DNA of 64,000 nt from Gemmatimonadota bacterium (GTDB lineage Bacteria; Gemmatimonadota; Gemmatimonadetes; Longimicrobiales; Gaopeijiaceae). The stretch spans positions 34,394-98,393 of the forward strand of contig JAJDVT010000027.1 of the NCBI GenBank assembly GCA_022826005.1, in the 5' to 3' direction. Position 1 is the stretch's first letter; every line of letters starts with the position of its first letter. The position numbers and the translations under genes are program-made. A model generated the notes under the pieces. That model did no database searches, was not told where the DNA came from, and saw only the letters and a program-made list of their open reading frames with translations. Below, in pieces: positions 11,578 to 20,436 of this stretch.

Positions 11578-12256
11578 GTCTCTCCGCCGCCCGGCCCCAC
11601 ACCGCGTCGAACATCGGCTCGGTGAGCTTCCCGGTGAAGGTGTTCTGCTGGCTGGGATGATACGACGCCAGGACCGCGACCCGGCCCAGGTCCACCTCCA
11701 CCCCGTGCCCGAAGCGGGGACGCGGCCGGGGAATCGGCAGCCCCCGCTCGGCGAGCATCCCGAGGACCACACTGAACGCGAAGCCGCCCAACGCCACGAC
11801 CGTGTGAAGACCCGGCCACAGCAGCTCCAGCTCACGCTGCAGGAACGGCGCACACCGGTCCCGTTCCCCCGTCGTCGGCCGGTTCTTCGGCGGCGCGCAC
11901 CGCACCCCGGCCGTCACGTACGCCCCGCGTAGTTTCAGCCCATCGTCCCGGTCCCGGCTCAACGGCTGGTTCGCGAACCCGGCACGGTGCATCGCGCGGT
12001 ACAGCCAGTCGCCGGCTCGGTCTCCGGTGAACATCCGCCCGGTGCGGTTGGCCCCGTGCGCGGCAGGTGCCAGTCCTACCACCAGCACTCCGGCCCCGGG
12101 ATCGCCGAAACCCGGTACGGGCCGGCCCCAGTACTCGTCGTCCCGAAACGCCGCCCGCTTCTCCCGCGCGATCTCCTCCCGCCACGCCACCAGCCTCGGA
12201 CACCGCCGGCACTGCACCAGCTCGTCCTGCAGGGCGGCGAGTTCGACTCGGGTCAT
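11567..12256 (-). CDS. udgB: Family 5 uracil-DNA glycosylase (UdgB type)
   Basis: The 229-residue enzyme removes uracil, and in this family often other deaminated bases, from DNA. The start ATG at 12256 gives MTRVELAALQDELVQCRRCP, the usual N-terminus. Features: CRRCPRLVAWREEIAREKR with the first Fe-S cysteines; EYWGRPVPGFGDP and GLAPAAHGANRTGRMFTGD, the family 5 active-site loop, with Ala-Ala-His where other families have a catalytic acid; a second cysteine pair in VRCAPPKNRPTTGERDRCAP; and VLASYHPSQQNTFTGKLT near the end. The four cysteines would bind a 4Fe-4S cluster. It heads the operon with the unknown 184-residue protein and the thioesterase. Confidence 0.93.
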   Translation of the reverse strand: MTRVELAALQDELVQCRRCPRLVAWREEIAREKRAAFRDDEYWGRPVPGFGDPGAGVLVVGLAPAAHGANRTGRMFTGDRAGDWLYRAMHRAGFANQPLSRDRDDGLKLRGAYVTAGVRCAPPKNRPTTGERDRCAPFLQRELELLWPGLHTVVALGGFAFSVVLGMLAERGLPIPRPRPRFGHGVEVDLGRVAVLASYHPSQQNTFTGKLTEPMFDAVWGRAAERREA

Positions 12257-12389
12257 CAGGGGCGCTCGTAGAAGTGTTATCGTCGCATACGGAATCTGCG
12301 GATCCGTGCGCAAGATACATGTTCCCCATGGGCGGGCAACGGTGCGCGGAGCGCAGCGAGACGAGCATACCCGCAACCGGAAACAACCC

Positions 12390-13076
12390 ATGACCAACCC
12401 CTACTTCACCGACGCCACCTTCGACTTCCTCGTGGAGCTGGCCGCCAACAACGACCGCACCTGGTTCAAGGCCAACAAGCCCCGCTACGACGAGCACGTG
12501 AAGGAGCCCGCGCTCCGGTTCATCACCGACTTCGGTCCCATTCTCAAGGAGATCAGTCCCCACTTCCGCGCGGATCCCAGGGCCAGCGGCGGCTCCCTGT
12601 TCCGGATCTACCGGGACACGCGCTTCTCGAAGGACAAGAGCCCCTACAAGACCCACACCGGCATCCACTTCCGCCACGATGCCGCCAGGGACGCCCACGC
12701 GCCCGGCTTCTACCTGCACATCCAGCCGGGGAACTGCTTCGCGGGGTGCGGCGTCTGGCGTCCGGGCGGCCCCGCCCTGCGGAAGATCCGCGAGTCGATC
12801 GACGAAGACCCCGCGGCCTGGAAGCAGGCCTCCCGGAATGCCCGCTACCGCAAGACCTTCGAACTCACCGGCGATTCCCTGATCCGCGCCCCGAAAGGCT
12901 ACAGCCCGGACCATCCGCTCATCGAGGACATGAGGCGCAAGGACTTCATCGGCGTGGCCCGGTTGACCGCACAGACGCTGATTGCGGAGGATTTCCTGGA
13001 GACCTATTCGAGCCTCTGCAGGGATGGAGCTACCTTCCAGCGCTGGCTGTGCGGCGCGTTGGGGGTGCCGTACTGA
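12390..13076 (+). CDS. DUF2461 family protein
   Basis: The 228-residue protein matches DUF2461 over its whole length: FDFLVELAANNDRTWFKANK at the N-terminus, then LFRIYRDTRFSKDKSPYKTH and FYLHIQPGNCFAGCGVWRP. These are the family's strongest signatures. Its function is unknown; some members sit near DNA repair genes. It starts at the ATG at 12390 and is divergent from the glycosylase operon with a shared 133-bp promoter region (12257-12389). It ends 40 bp from the convergent DUF4340 gene. Confidence 0.93.
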   Translation: MTNPYFTDATFDFLVELAANNDRTWFKANKPRYDEHVKEPALRFITDFGPILKEISPHFRADPRASGGSLFRIYRDTRFSKDKSPYKTHTGIHFRHDAARDAHAPGFYLHIQPGNCFAGCGVWRPGGPALRKIRESIDEDPAAWKQASRNARYRKTFELTGDSLIRAPKGYSPDHPLIEDMRRKDFIGVARLTAQTLIAEDFLETYSSLCRDGATFQRWLCGALGVPY

Positions 13077-13116
13077 AACCGCGTCGACCGGGCAGCGACT
13101 CCTCCCGGTGGATCCG

Positions 13117-14127
13117 CTACGACTCCGGCAGCTCCGAGCGCGCTCCAGCCGCCCCCGAGAGAGCGCCCGCCAACCCTTCCTCAGCCCGTACAGCCAGGAA
13201 GGTCATGGCCTGCGCCGGGACGCGGGTGGTCTCGGTCACGATGAAGTAGGGATCAGCCTCCCGGCCGTCGTCGCGCAGCAGCTCCATGAATCCCAGCGGT
13301 TCGTCGGCGGTGTCCAGGTACACGATCCTGACGAGCATCCGGGCAGCGGGACCGGGGCGCTCGGCGAATCCCTGGATCGCCACCTCGGCGACCCGCTGCA
13401 TGAAGGTTCCGAAGGCCACGTCCGGGGTGAGGCTTCCGGGCTCTCCCCATTCGCCGGTGTCACCGAAGCGCGACATGGTGCGAACGGCACCGCCCACTTC
13501 CACGCGCACCCCGGCCACATCGTCATCGGGAAAACTGTGCAGCCAGCGCTCGCGGATCGCGCCCTGTCCGTTGGACAGCGTCGATATGACATCCCTCGGC
13601 AGGACATACCCCGTTCCCGTTGCCGGCTCATAGGCATACCGTTGCTGGACACCGTAAACCTGATCCCCCAGGATCAATTCGCGCTGCTCGTCCCGGAACT
13701 GCACCACCAGCCGGTCGGTGGACCCTGCGATACCGAACCGGGTCATCATCTCGGTCGACAGCGGGCCCAGGTCCCGCGCCGTCGGCAGGCCGGCAATCCG
13801 CCCGAGGAGGACGTGGCCCTGCGACCCGACGGGGAATTCCGTGGTAAGGGATTCCTCCCCACCGATGGTCTCGGTGCCCCACAGGTAGTCCCCGGCCTGG
13901 TCGGTGCGGCGTTCGATCCGAACCTCCACCCCCGCAATCCGGTAGTTGACGGCCAGGATATCGGTGGTGTCGCGGTCCCAGATACGCGCGACATTCTCCT
14001 CGTCGTCGTAGGAGACGTCCCGGGTCCAGGTGAAGATGGTGGCGATCAGCGCCGCTACGAAGAGGACTGCGTGAAACCGCAGGTCCGTCGCCCCACCCGC
14101 TCCGCGCAAGCTTGTGAAACCTTTCAC
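13117..14127 (-). CDS. DUF4340 protein of the gliding-type ABC system
   Basis: The 336-residue protein has one N-terminal membrane helix (LRFHAVLFVAALIATIFTW) and then a large extracytoplasmic beta-rich part. DILAVNYRIAGVEVRIER near the start and repeated beta-strand units match the layout of DUF4340 proteins, which occur behind GldG-like genes. Its start overlaps the GldG-like stop (ATGA at 14124-14127), so it is the last gene of the ATPase-permease-GldG-DUF4340 operon. It probably forms part of the periplasmic portion of that transporter complex. Confidence 0.75.
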   Translation of the reverse strand: MKGFTSLRGAGGATDLRFHAVLFVAALIATIFTWTRDVSYDDEENVARIWDRDTTDILAVNYRIAGVEVRIERRTDQAGDYLWGTETIGGEESLTTEFPVGSQGHVLLGRIAGLPTARDLGPLSTEMMTRFGIAGSTDRLVVQFRDEQRELILGDQVYGVQQRYAYEPATGTGYVLPRDVISTLSNGQGAIRERWLHSFPDDDVAGVRVEVGGAVRTMSRFGDTGEWGEPGSLTPDVAFGTFMQRVAEVAIQGFAERPGPAARMLVRIVYLDTADEPLGFMELLRDDGREADPYFIVTETTRVPAQAMTFLAVRAEEGLAGALSGAAGARSELPES

Positions 14128-16064
14128 GATGTCCTCGCTTCCGGCTCGTCGGCGGCCCGCTGCCTGCTGCGTGCGTACAGCAGACCGAGGCCCAGCGCCA
14201 GGAGGGCCGCCGGCGCCCCGAAGATGATCGCGTAGAACCAGACCACGTTCTCTGCACGCGTGTGGAGGACCGGCACGTCCTCTTCGGACACGATGCCGCC
14301 GATAAACGCCTCCTCCTGGTCGAGCCAGCGCACCGCGTCCTCGATCACGTCACCGTTCAGGGGCCAGATGACCTGCATCTGGTCGAGGAAGATCTCGGCA
14401 TCCGCCAGGAGCAGCGCGCGCATTCCCGCGCCCGCGGCGTCCGAGCCCGTTCCGCCCATTCCAGCCGTTCCTTCCCGCTCCACCGCGACGCCGAGTACGT
14501 AGCTTCCCCGCTCTTCGCTGTCTTCGTCAAAGGTGAAGTTGCCGTTGAGGTCGGCGTAGCTGTCCAACGCGGATTCGATGACCGCCTCGGTCACGATCCC
14601 GGGAATCGAGTCCCGCCACGCGAAGCTGCCGGCCCCCACGAAGTGCATGCCCAGGCCGCTCTGGCGCCCGGCGGTCCTTACCGATGGATGGGTCGTGAAG
14701 CGATTCGTGACGATCAGGCGCCGATCTGCCGGAGAAGGCCTCTGGCTCCTGAGGTGAAACTGATCGTGGAGAGTCATCGCCGGCTGGAAGTCGAAGGGGA
14801 AGTGGTCGCGCAGGCCATCGAGGGTGAACTGCGAACCGGCTTCCAGAGCCATCAGCACCGAACCTCCGCCGTCCAGATATCTCCGAACTGCAGCGATTTC
14901 GGATTCGTGGAACGGACGCTGCGGGCCGATAATCATGAGCATCGCCGCGTCGCCGGGAACCTCGTCGCCGAGCCCGCCTACAAGTCCGAGGTCCTGGACC
15001 TGGTAGTTGAGCACCCTCAGGTCGGCCCGCAGCGTCTGGAGCGGCAGCTGGTCCCCGGACAGCTCGCCGCGATACGGCCTGGGCTCGCCACCGAGTTCGG
15101 TACCCGCCAGCGGATCGTTCAGTTCGCCGTGGCCGGTGGTCAGGTAGACTACACGGCGTTCGCGGTTCAGCAGCAGGAGCTTCTCGTGGATCCGGCGGTC
15201 CAGCACCCTCAGTGTGCCGTCCGCCGTTGCCATGTCCAACCCCACGAAGATCGACTCCCTGGCGCTGTCGCCCCTGCCGAGGAAGACCTCTCCTTCGGCG
15301 CCCGCCCGCCACTCGGTCGCGGCCTCGATATCCACGAAGCGGTCGTACTCCTCGATCACGACCTTGCCCGTCACACGCTCCAGCTCGTTCAGGTAGACGA
15401 GCAGCTCGTCCTTGACCTCGTTGACGTCCGGGTAGAAGAGGGCCACGCGAAGCGGTCCGTCCATGTTCAGGACGATCTGGCGCACCGATTCGCCCGGGGT
15501 GGCCGTCTTGAAGTAGCTGAAGTCCGCGCTGCGGTTGAACTCCGTCGTGATGTAGCCTATGAAAATCAGGCTGAGGGCGAGCAGCGCGGTGCTCAAGGCC
15601 CCGCCGGCCGTATGGCGCACTCGCAGCGTGTCGACGCGGGCCGCGCCGGCGCTTCCGCCCTTGCTCACCGCCCATTGGGCCGCGAGCACGGGCAGCAGGG
15701 AACAGACCAGCAGGATTAGCGAAGAGACGAGGAAGAAGCGCTTGAAGCGCAGCTCCGGCCGCGCCGCCTCGAATTCGAGCCCCAGCAGGTTCACACCGAA
15801 TTCGGTGGCCGGCACGAAACCGACCAGCGCCAGGGCGCACCCGGCGTATCCCAGCATGAAGACGGCTTCCATGCCCCTGGTCTCTTTAGCCGCCCCTCGC
15901 CATGCGACGAACCGGAGTGCCTTCGCAACACCCACCGCCGCGAGGCCGGCCACGACCAGCGCGGTGTCGAGCACCGCCACAGCGTTGAACACCCGCGCGC
16001 CTGCGAAGACGGTGACAAGCCCGCCCACGAGCACCCAGGTCAGCCAGGGACGCTTCACTCCCAT
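14124..16064 (-). CDS. GldG-like ABC transporter auxiliary protein
   Basis: The 646-residue protein has several N-terminal membrane helices (WVLVGGLVTVFAGARVFNAV and following), a central extracytoplasmic region and a C-terminal helix (VVWFYAIIFGAPAALLALGLG). The central part matches the GldG/ABC_transp_aux layout: VRQIVLNMDGPLRVALFYPD, VVYLTTGHGELNDP and YLDGGGSVLMALEAGSQFTL. The start at 16064 overlaps the end of the permease gene. In Bacteroidota GldG works with GldF and GldA in gliding and secretion. Outside that phylum the substrate is unknown, and no gliding genes are visible nearby. Confidence 0.88.
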   Translation of the reverse strand: MGVKRPWLTWVLVGGLVTVFAGARVFNAVAVLDTALVVAGLAAVGVAKALRFVAWRGAAKETRGMEAVFMLGYAGCALALVGFVPATEFGVNLLGLEFEAARPELRFKRFFLVSSLILLVCSLLPVLAAQWAVSKGGSAGAARVDTLRVRHTAGGALSTALLALSLIFIGYITTEFNRSADFSYFKTATPGESVRQIVLNMDGPLRVALFYPDVNEVKDELLVYLNELERVTGKVVIEEYDRFVDIEAATEWRAGAEGEVFLGRGDSARESIFVGLDMATADGTLRVLDRRIHEKLLLLNRERRVVYLTTGHGELNDPLAGTELGGEPRPYRGELSGDQLPLQTLRADLRVLNYQVQDLGLVGGLGDEVPGDAAMLMIIGPQRPFHESEIAAVRRYLDGGGSVLMALEAGSQFTLDGLRDHFPFDFQPAMTLHDQFHLRSQRPSPADRRLIVTNRFTTHPSVRTAGRQSGLGMHFVGAGSFAWRDSIPGIVTEAVIESALDSYADLNGNFTFDEDSEERGSYVLGVAVEREGTAGMGGTGSDAAGAGMRALLLADAEIFLDQMQVIWPLNGDVIEDAVRWLDQEEAFIGGIVSEEDVPVLHTRAENVVWFYAIIFGAPAALLALGLGLLYARSRQRAADEPEARTS

Positions 16065-16783
16065 CGTTTCGCCTCCATGACCCTGGTCGCCAGGTAGAGG
16101 AAGAACCACATCAGGGACAGGTAGTAGACGATGTCGCGCAGGTGGAAGATCCCCTGCTGAAAGCCGACAAAGTGGCGCTGGTGGATGGCCAGCGCCGCAA
16201 GGAACCGGGAGAGCGGATACTCGACCGCCTCCGAAAGCTCCCAGAACAGGTAGAACATGGTGGTGATCACGGAGGTGACGACCGCGGCCACCAGCTGGCT
16301 GCGGCTCAGCGCGCTGCCGAAGAGGCCGATCGCGAGGACCGCCCCGCCGATCAGCGTCAGACCCGCGTACCCGGCGACGATCTGCCCGATTGCGATCTTG
16401 CCGTTGACGAGGATCAGCAGCGGCATGTAGATCGTCGCCGCGTTGAGGGCTGACAGGAAGGCGAGCGCGGCGAGGAACTTGCCGAGCACGATCTCCCGGT
16501 CGCGGACCGGCGACGTGTCCAGCAGGACCTGCGTGCCGGTCTGGCGCTCCTCGGCGATCAGGCGCAGCGAGAGGACCACCGCCGCGATCGTGGTCATGCC
16601 GCTCGCGAAGTAGAAGAAGACGCTGAGGATATCTCCGGATAGCCTCTCGGCGGTGGGCCCCAGAGCCACACCGAAGAAGAGGAGCCCATCGAGGAAGAGA
16701 ACCACCGCTCCCACGATGTACCCGATCGGCGCCCGCACATAGGCGTTGAATTCGCGCCGGAAGATGATGCCGGTGGCACCCAT
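16055..16783 (-). CDS. ABC-2 type permease, GldF-like
   Basis: The 242-residue integral membrane protein has six hydrophobic segments. It starts with a cytoplasmic FRREFNAYVRAPIGYIVGAV, typical of GldF/NosY-like ABC-2 permeases, and has LRLIAEERQTGTQVLLDTSP with the conserved EExxGT motif before the third helix. It lies 2 bp behind the ATPase gene and overlaps the GldG-like gene by 10 nt, so the transporter is built from these cotranscribed parts. Confidence 0.92.
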   Translation of the reverse strand: MGATGIIFRREFNAYVRAPIGYIVGAVVLFLDGLLFFGVALGPTAERLSGDILSVFFYFASGMTTIAAVVLSLRLIAEERQTGTQVLLDTSPVRDREIVLGKFLAALAFLSALNAATIYMPLLILVNGKIAIGQIVAGYAGLTLIGGAVLAIGLFGSALSRSQLVAAVVTSVITTMFYLFWELSEAVEYPLSRFLAALAIHQRHFVGFQQGIFHLRDIVYYLSLMWFFLYLATRVMEAKRWE

Positions 16784-16785
16784 CG

Positions 16786-17745
16786 TCAGTTGGCCCCTCC
16801 AGCCACGAGCCCGACGAAGACCCGCTCGAGCTGGCGTTCCGCGCGCGTGAGCGTGATCACGTCATGGCCGGCCTCGACCAGCGCCCGGCAGACCTCCGCC
16901 CGCACATCCGAATCGCCCTCGATGCGGAAGGTCGCGCTGCCGGGCTCTTCGGCGATGCCGTCGGACGCACCCAGCGGCTTCACCTTCTTCACCCCGGCCA
17001 GCCCGGCGATCCGGGCGCGCGCGGCAGCGACACCGCTTGCGCCGGGCCGCACGGTCACGCGAATGCGGCGCGATAGGAAGAGCCGGTCCTCCAGCTCCGC
17101 CTCCGTGCCGGACGCAACGATCCGGCCGTCGTCGAGGATCAGCAGGCGGTCGCAGGTCTGGCTGATCTCCGGGAGGATGTGGCTGGAGATGAGGATGGTG
17201 TGCGAGTCCTTCAGCGCCCGGATCATGGCGCGCATCTCCACGATCTGCACCGGGTCGAGGTCGTGGGTGGGCTCGTCCAGGATGAGGAGGTCCGGCTCGT
17301 GGATGATCGCCTGGGCGACGCCGACCCGCTGGCGGTACCCCTGGGAGAGGTGGCGCGCGGGCATGTCCCGCACCTCGGTGATGCGCGTGCTCTCCTCGAC
17401 GACGGGCATCCGCCCGGCCACCGCCTCTGCCGTCATCCCCTTGAGGCGCCCGGCGAAGGCGAGGTAATCGCGCACGGTCATGTCGCCGTACACTGGGGGA
17501 ACTTCGGGGAGATAGCCGACGCGCTTCCGCACCTCGTGGGGGTTCTGCAGCACGTCGTGTCCGTCGATCCTCACCCTCCCGGACGAAGGACGCAGGCCGC
17601 AGGCGAGGATGCGCAGCAGCGTGGTCTTGCCCACCCCGTTGAGCCCCAGAATGCCCACCGTGTCGCCCTTCCCGATCTCGAAGGACACGGGGCCGAGGGC
17701 CCGCTTGGGGCCGTAGTACCGGGTGACTTTGGTCAGCTCAACCAT
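16786..17745 (-). CDS. ABC transporter ATP-binding protein, GldA-like
   Basis: The 319-residue protein is the ATPase of the system. It carries Walker A (GLNGVGKTT), signature LSQGYRQRVGVAQAI (the LSxGYRQR form is common to GldA and NatA-like ATPases), Walker B (DLLILDEP) with D-loop THDLDPVQ, and the switch His in ILISSHILPE. The D-loop region reads THDLDP rather than the usual TxGLDP. The last ~90 residues are an extra C-terminal domain, as in GldA. It heads the operon; the ~130-bp spacer upstream should hold the promoter. Confidence 0.95.
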   Translation of the reverse strand: MVELTKVTRYYGPKRALGPVSFEIGKGDTVGILGLNGVGKTTLLRILACGLRPSSGRVRIDGHDVLQNPHEVRKRVGYLPEVPPVYGDMTVRDYLAFAGRLKGMTAEAVAGRMPVVEESTRITEVRDMPARHLSQGYRQRVGVAQAIIHEPDLLILDEPTHDLDPVQIVEMRAMIRALKDSHTILISSHILPEISQTCDRLLILDDGRIVASGTEAELEDRLFLSRRIRVTVRPGASGVAAARARIAGLAGVKKVKPLGASDGIAEEPGSATFRIEGDSDVRAEVCRALVEAGHDVITLTRAERQLERVFVGLVAGGAN

Positions 17746-17872
17746 GCGGATCCGAAGGCGACGAGGCGGTTGACGGGGGGAACGTGTACGCGTGCAAAGC
17801 TAGATGGCGGCCGGATGGGGTCAAGTGCGGGTACGGCCCGGCAGAGCCGGGAAACCGTTCATCCTGGTTGGA

Positions 17873-18283
17873 CTATGAAGCCGTGGACGACAGTTGTCGG
17901 AGCGCCATCGCCATGGAACAACACGCCGCTACCATGATCCCTGCAGGCCACCAACCAACCGAGCCGCGGATTCCCTCATACAGGCTGGCCGCGGCCGCAA
18001 GGATCGCCAGCGCGATGACTGCGCTATGGTTGCGGCGCAGCATCTGAATGATCCGAGACCCCTGGCCACCCTGCTCGACAACAGCCCCCGCGGTTGCCAC
18101 CAGGTAGAGTGCCGGACCGAGAATCATCACCCCGAATCCGTGCGACCACCCCTGCCATCCGTCGACTATTCCGTAAGCAACCCCGCCTGCCCCGCTGACC
18201 ATCATGAGCAGGACCCCAATGACCAAGACACTGTGGGCCCGCCCTTGTCGACGAGGATCCACCCGCTCATCCGATTCCTTCAT
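17873..18283 (-). CDS. Small four-helix membrane protein of unknown function
   Basis: I set the start at the ATG at 18283 because AGGAGCAGG lies just upstream, giving 136 residues. After a charged N-terminus (MKESDERVDPRRQGR) there are four hydrophobic segments: VLVIGVLLMMVSGAGGVAYG, FGVMILGPALYLVATAGAV, AVIALAILAAAASLY and WPAGIMVAACCSMAMAL. There is no recognised motif. It sits alone between the parvulin gene and the ABC operon, in the same orientation as both. Confidence 0.6.
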   Translation of the reverse strand: MKESDERVDPRRQGRAHSVLVIGVLLMMVSGAGGVAYGIVDGWQGWSHGFGVMILGPALYLVATAGAVVEQGGQGSRIIQMLRRNHSAVIALAILAAAASLYEGIRGSVGWWPAGIMVAACCSMAMALRQLSSTAS

Positions 18284-18357
18284 ACAAACCTGCTCCTTCC
18301 TTTCGAATCGCTCCCTGCATTCGGCCATCCCGATAGCGTCACTGCCTCTGCTCCCGC

Positions 18358-19725
18358 CTACGGGTCACCCGCCTGTTCCAGCGCCGCCCGCGCCTGCACA
18401 ATCGCCACCAGCATGCCTCGCGTCCGCACCCGCGTGCCGACGCGGTCAAGCAGCCATGCCTCGAAGAGCGGCGGAATCACGCGCACCGGCTCCTCCCTCG
18501 ACACGACCCGTTCCATGTGCCCTGCGAGCGCCTCGCGGGCAGGGGCCCCCGCGCGGCCCAGCTCCAGGGCCCGGGACCAGTACTCCATCCGGTCGGCGTG
18601 GGCCGCGAAGAAGGACTCCTCGACCGCCGGGTCCAGGGACAATCCGCGCGCGGCGGCGTCCGCAATCCTCATTTCGCGGGTTCCCGCGTCGGCCAGGAGG
18701 TTGTCGAGCAGTTCCCGGTCGGCCTCCGCGAGTTGAGCACGCGCCTGGGGAGGTATGAAGAAGAAGTCGCGAGCGACTGCTCCAGCGGCAAGCGCTCCGG
18801 AGGGGTGGCCGGGAACCGGAGTGCCGGCAGCGTCCACCCGCCCGTCCCAGGTCACCAGCGGCAGCTGCGATTCCAGCCATGCGCCCGGATCTTCGGCGAT
18901 CCTCGCCACGGTCACCGAGCTTCCGGCCGCCACGGCGAAGTTGCGCGCTTCGCGTTCCGTCCGATTGACGGCCGCATCCGCCTCGGCCAGCCGCCTCTGC
19001 CGCAGGAAACCGATGAACTGGAACTCGACCTCGGGGAAGGTGGGGCGATAGAGGATGTGGAACCCCTCGCTGCTCTGGGTGACCGGTGACACATGGCCGA
19101 CCTCCAGACGGAAGGCGACACGGTCCAGGGTGGAAGGCAGCTCGCCCGGGGCGACGAGGCCCATCACCCCGCCCGATGGTTTCGAGGCCTCGTCCTCGCT
19201 CTCGGCGACGGCATTGATCCATGAACCGCCGTCGACAAGATCCTGCAGCAGCCGGTCCGCCTTTCTCTGCTGCTGCAGACGCAGGGTCGACGACATCCCC
19301 GGGTCGGCCCGGCGCAGTACCTGCGCGACCAGGCGAAGCGCGCCCTCCTCGTGGACCGCCTCGGCTTCGGCCGCCGTCACCACGACCATGGCCCCCAGGC
19401 GCTGCTCCCGATCGGCGGCCAGGATCGCATCACGGCGCGCAGCCCACGCGACCGCCTCCAGCGCCTCGCGGCCCAGAAGCGAGTCGCCCGCCGCCGCGCG
19501 TTGCGACATGGCCGCCGCACCGACCCAGTGGTCCACCAGTTCGGCGACGGCCACCGTATCGAGCGGGAAAGGCTGAGCCATCACGAGCAGCTCGGCCAGC
19601 CGCTCCTCGGTAAGGGTCCAATCACCCGCGCGGGCCACCACCCCCCGGTCCAGGATGTCGCCGCACGCGGCCAGCGCCCCCAGCGACGCGAGCAGGAGGA
19701 CCGGCGCGCCGACCCGGCCCCACAT
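18358..19725 (-). CDS. Parvulin-type peptidyl-prolyl isomerase lipoprotein
   Basis: The start at 19725 (MWGRVGAPVL) is preferred because GAGG lies just upstream and the lipoprotein signal (LLLASLGALAAC) then begins close to the terminus. The 455-residue protein has the layout of SurA/PrsA-like chaperones: helical N-domain (WTLTEERLAELLVMAQPFP), and a central PpiC-like domain with a region around SGGVMGLVAPGELPSTLDRV. FRLEVGHVSPVTQSSEGFHI follows, the typical end of the isomerase domain. A helical C-terminal part follows. It would fold exported proteins at the outer face of the inner or outer membrane. A GTG at 19770 is an alternative start. Confidence 0.8.
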   Translation of the reverse strand: MWGRVGAPVLLLASLGALAACGDILDRGVVARAGDWTLTEERLAELLVMAQPFPLDTVAVAELVDHWVGAAAMSQRAAAGDSLLGREALEAVAWAARRDAILAADREQRLGAMVVVTAAEAEAVHEEGALRLVAQVLRRADPGMSSTLRLQQQRKADRLLQDLVDGGSWINAVAESEDEASKPSGGVMGLVAPGELPSTLDRVAFRLEVGHVSPVTQSSEGFHILYRPTFPEVEFQFIGFLRQRRLAEADAAVNRTEREARNFAVAAGSSVTVARIAEDPGAWLESQLPLVTWDGRVDAAGTPVPGHPSGALAAGAVARDFFFIPPQARAQLAEADRELLDNLLADAGTREMRIADAAARGLSLDPAVEESFFAAHADRMEYWSRALELGRAGAPAREALAGHMERVVSREEPVRVIPPLFEAWLLDRVGTRVRTRGMLVAIVQARAALEQAGDP

Positions 19726-19773
19726 GCCTCGCCACCCTCGCGGATTCGGCCGCGGACCGCCTCCCACCACCGC

Positions 19774-20247
19774 CTACTTGATCGTCACCATGATGGTGTC
19801 GGCGACGGGGGGATCGAGCGGGATGTGAACGCCGTCGGCGACCACTGCGATGATCCGGTGCTCACCCGGCGGAAGGTCCTCCAGGGTGAACTCGGTCTGG
19901 GCGAGGCCCATGTGAAAGTGGACGCCGGGGTCGTTGGGGATGGGCAGCTCCCAGTCCACGTCGCCGTTCACGATCAGGTGGTGGTGGCCGGTGCCGGAAT
20001 CCATGACGCCAGCCTCCACGACCTGGAGGTTCTCGACCTCCATCACCACCAGCACCGGCCCGGCATCGAGCTCGGCGCCATCGGCCGGCGACACGATCGT
20101 CACGGTGGCCGGACCGGCCGCCGCCTCCATCGGCACCATGTCCGTCTCGTCCGCCTCGCCGCCCGCATCTCCGCCTCCGCACCCGGCCATCGCGGCCATG
20201 ACCGCGGACCCCACCATGAAGCGAAGCGTTCGCTCGATCTTTGCCAT
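19774..20247 (-). CDS. DUF4399 lipoprotein
   Basis: The 157-residue protein has a signal peptide ending in a lipobox-like MAAMAGC. It then has an acidic linker and one compact domain: ATVTIVSPADGAELDAGPVL, GTGHHHLIVNGDVD and GVHFHMGLAQTEFTLEDLPP, ending PPVADTIMVTIK. The HHHL and HFHMG motifs and the ending match DUF4399. The His-rich motifs suggest metal binding, which is inference. GGGAG lies upstream of the ATG at 20247. It precedes the parvulin gene by about 50 bp and may share its transcript. Confidence 0.85.
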   Translation of the reverse strand: MAKIERTLRFMVGSAVMAAMAGCGGGDAGGEADETDMVPMEAAAGPATVTIVSPADGAELDAGPVLVVMEVENLQVVEAGVMDSGTGHHHLIVNGDVDWELPIPNDPGVHFHMGLAQTEFTLEDLPPGEHRIIAVVADGVHIPLDPPVADTIMVTIK

Positions 20248-20436
20248 CTTTTTCTCCCGTCTTCTACCACGGAGTGGACTGAACCGGACTGGCAAACTGC
20301 CGCTTTGGGCGCCTGCGCGCCAGTCCGGTGCCGGGACGCACTTGATGATGGTGTTGCTCCGCCAACCGACTGCCGGACGGCTGGACCATCGCGCGGCGCT
20401 TGACACCCCCCCCGGCCAGCCGGATTCTTCCCGGCC

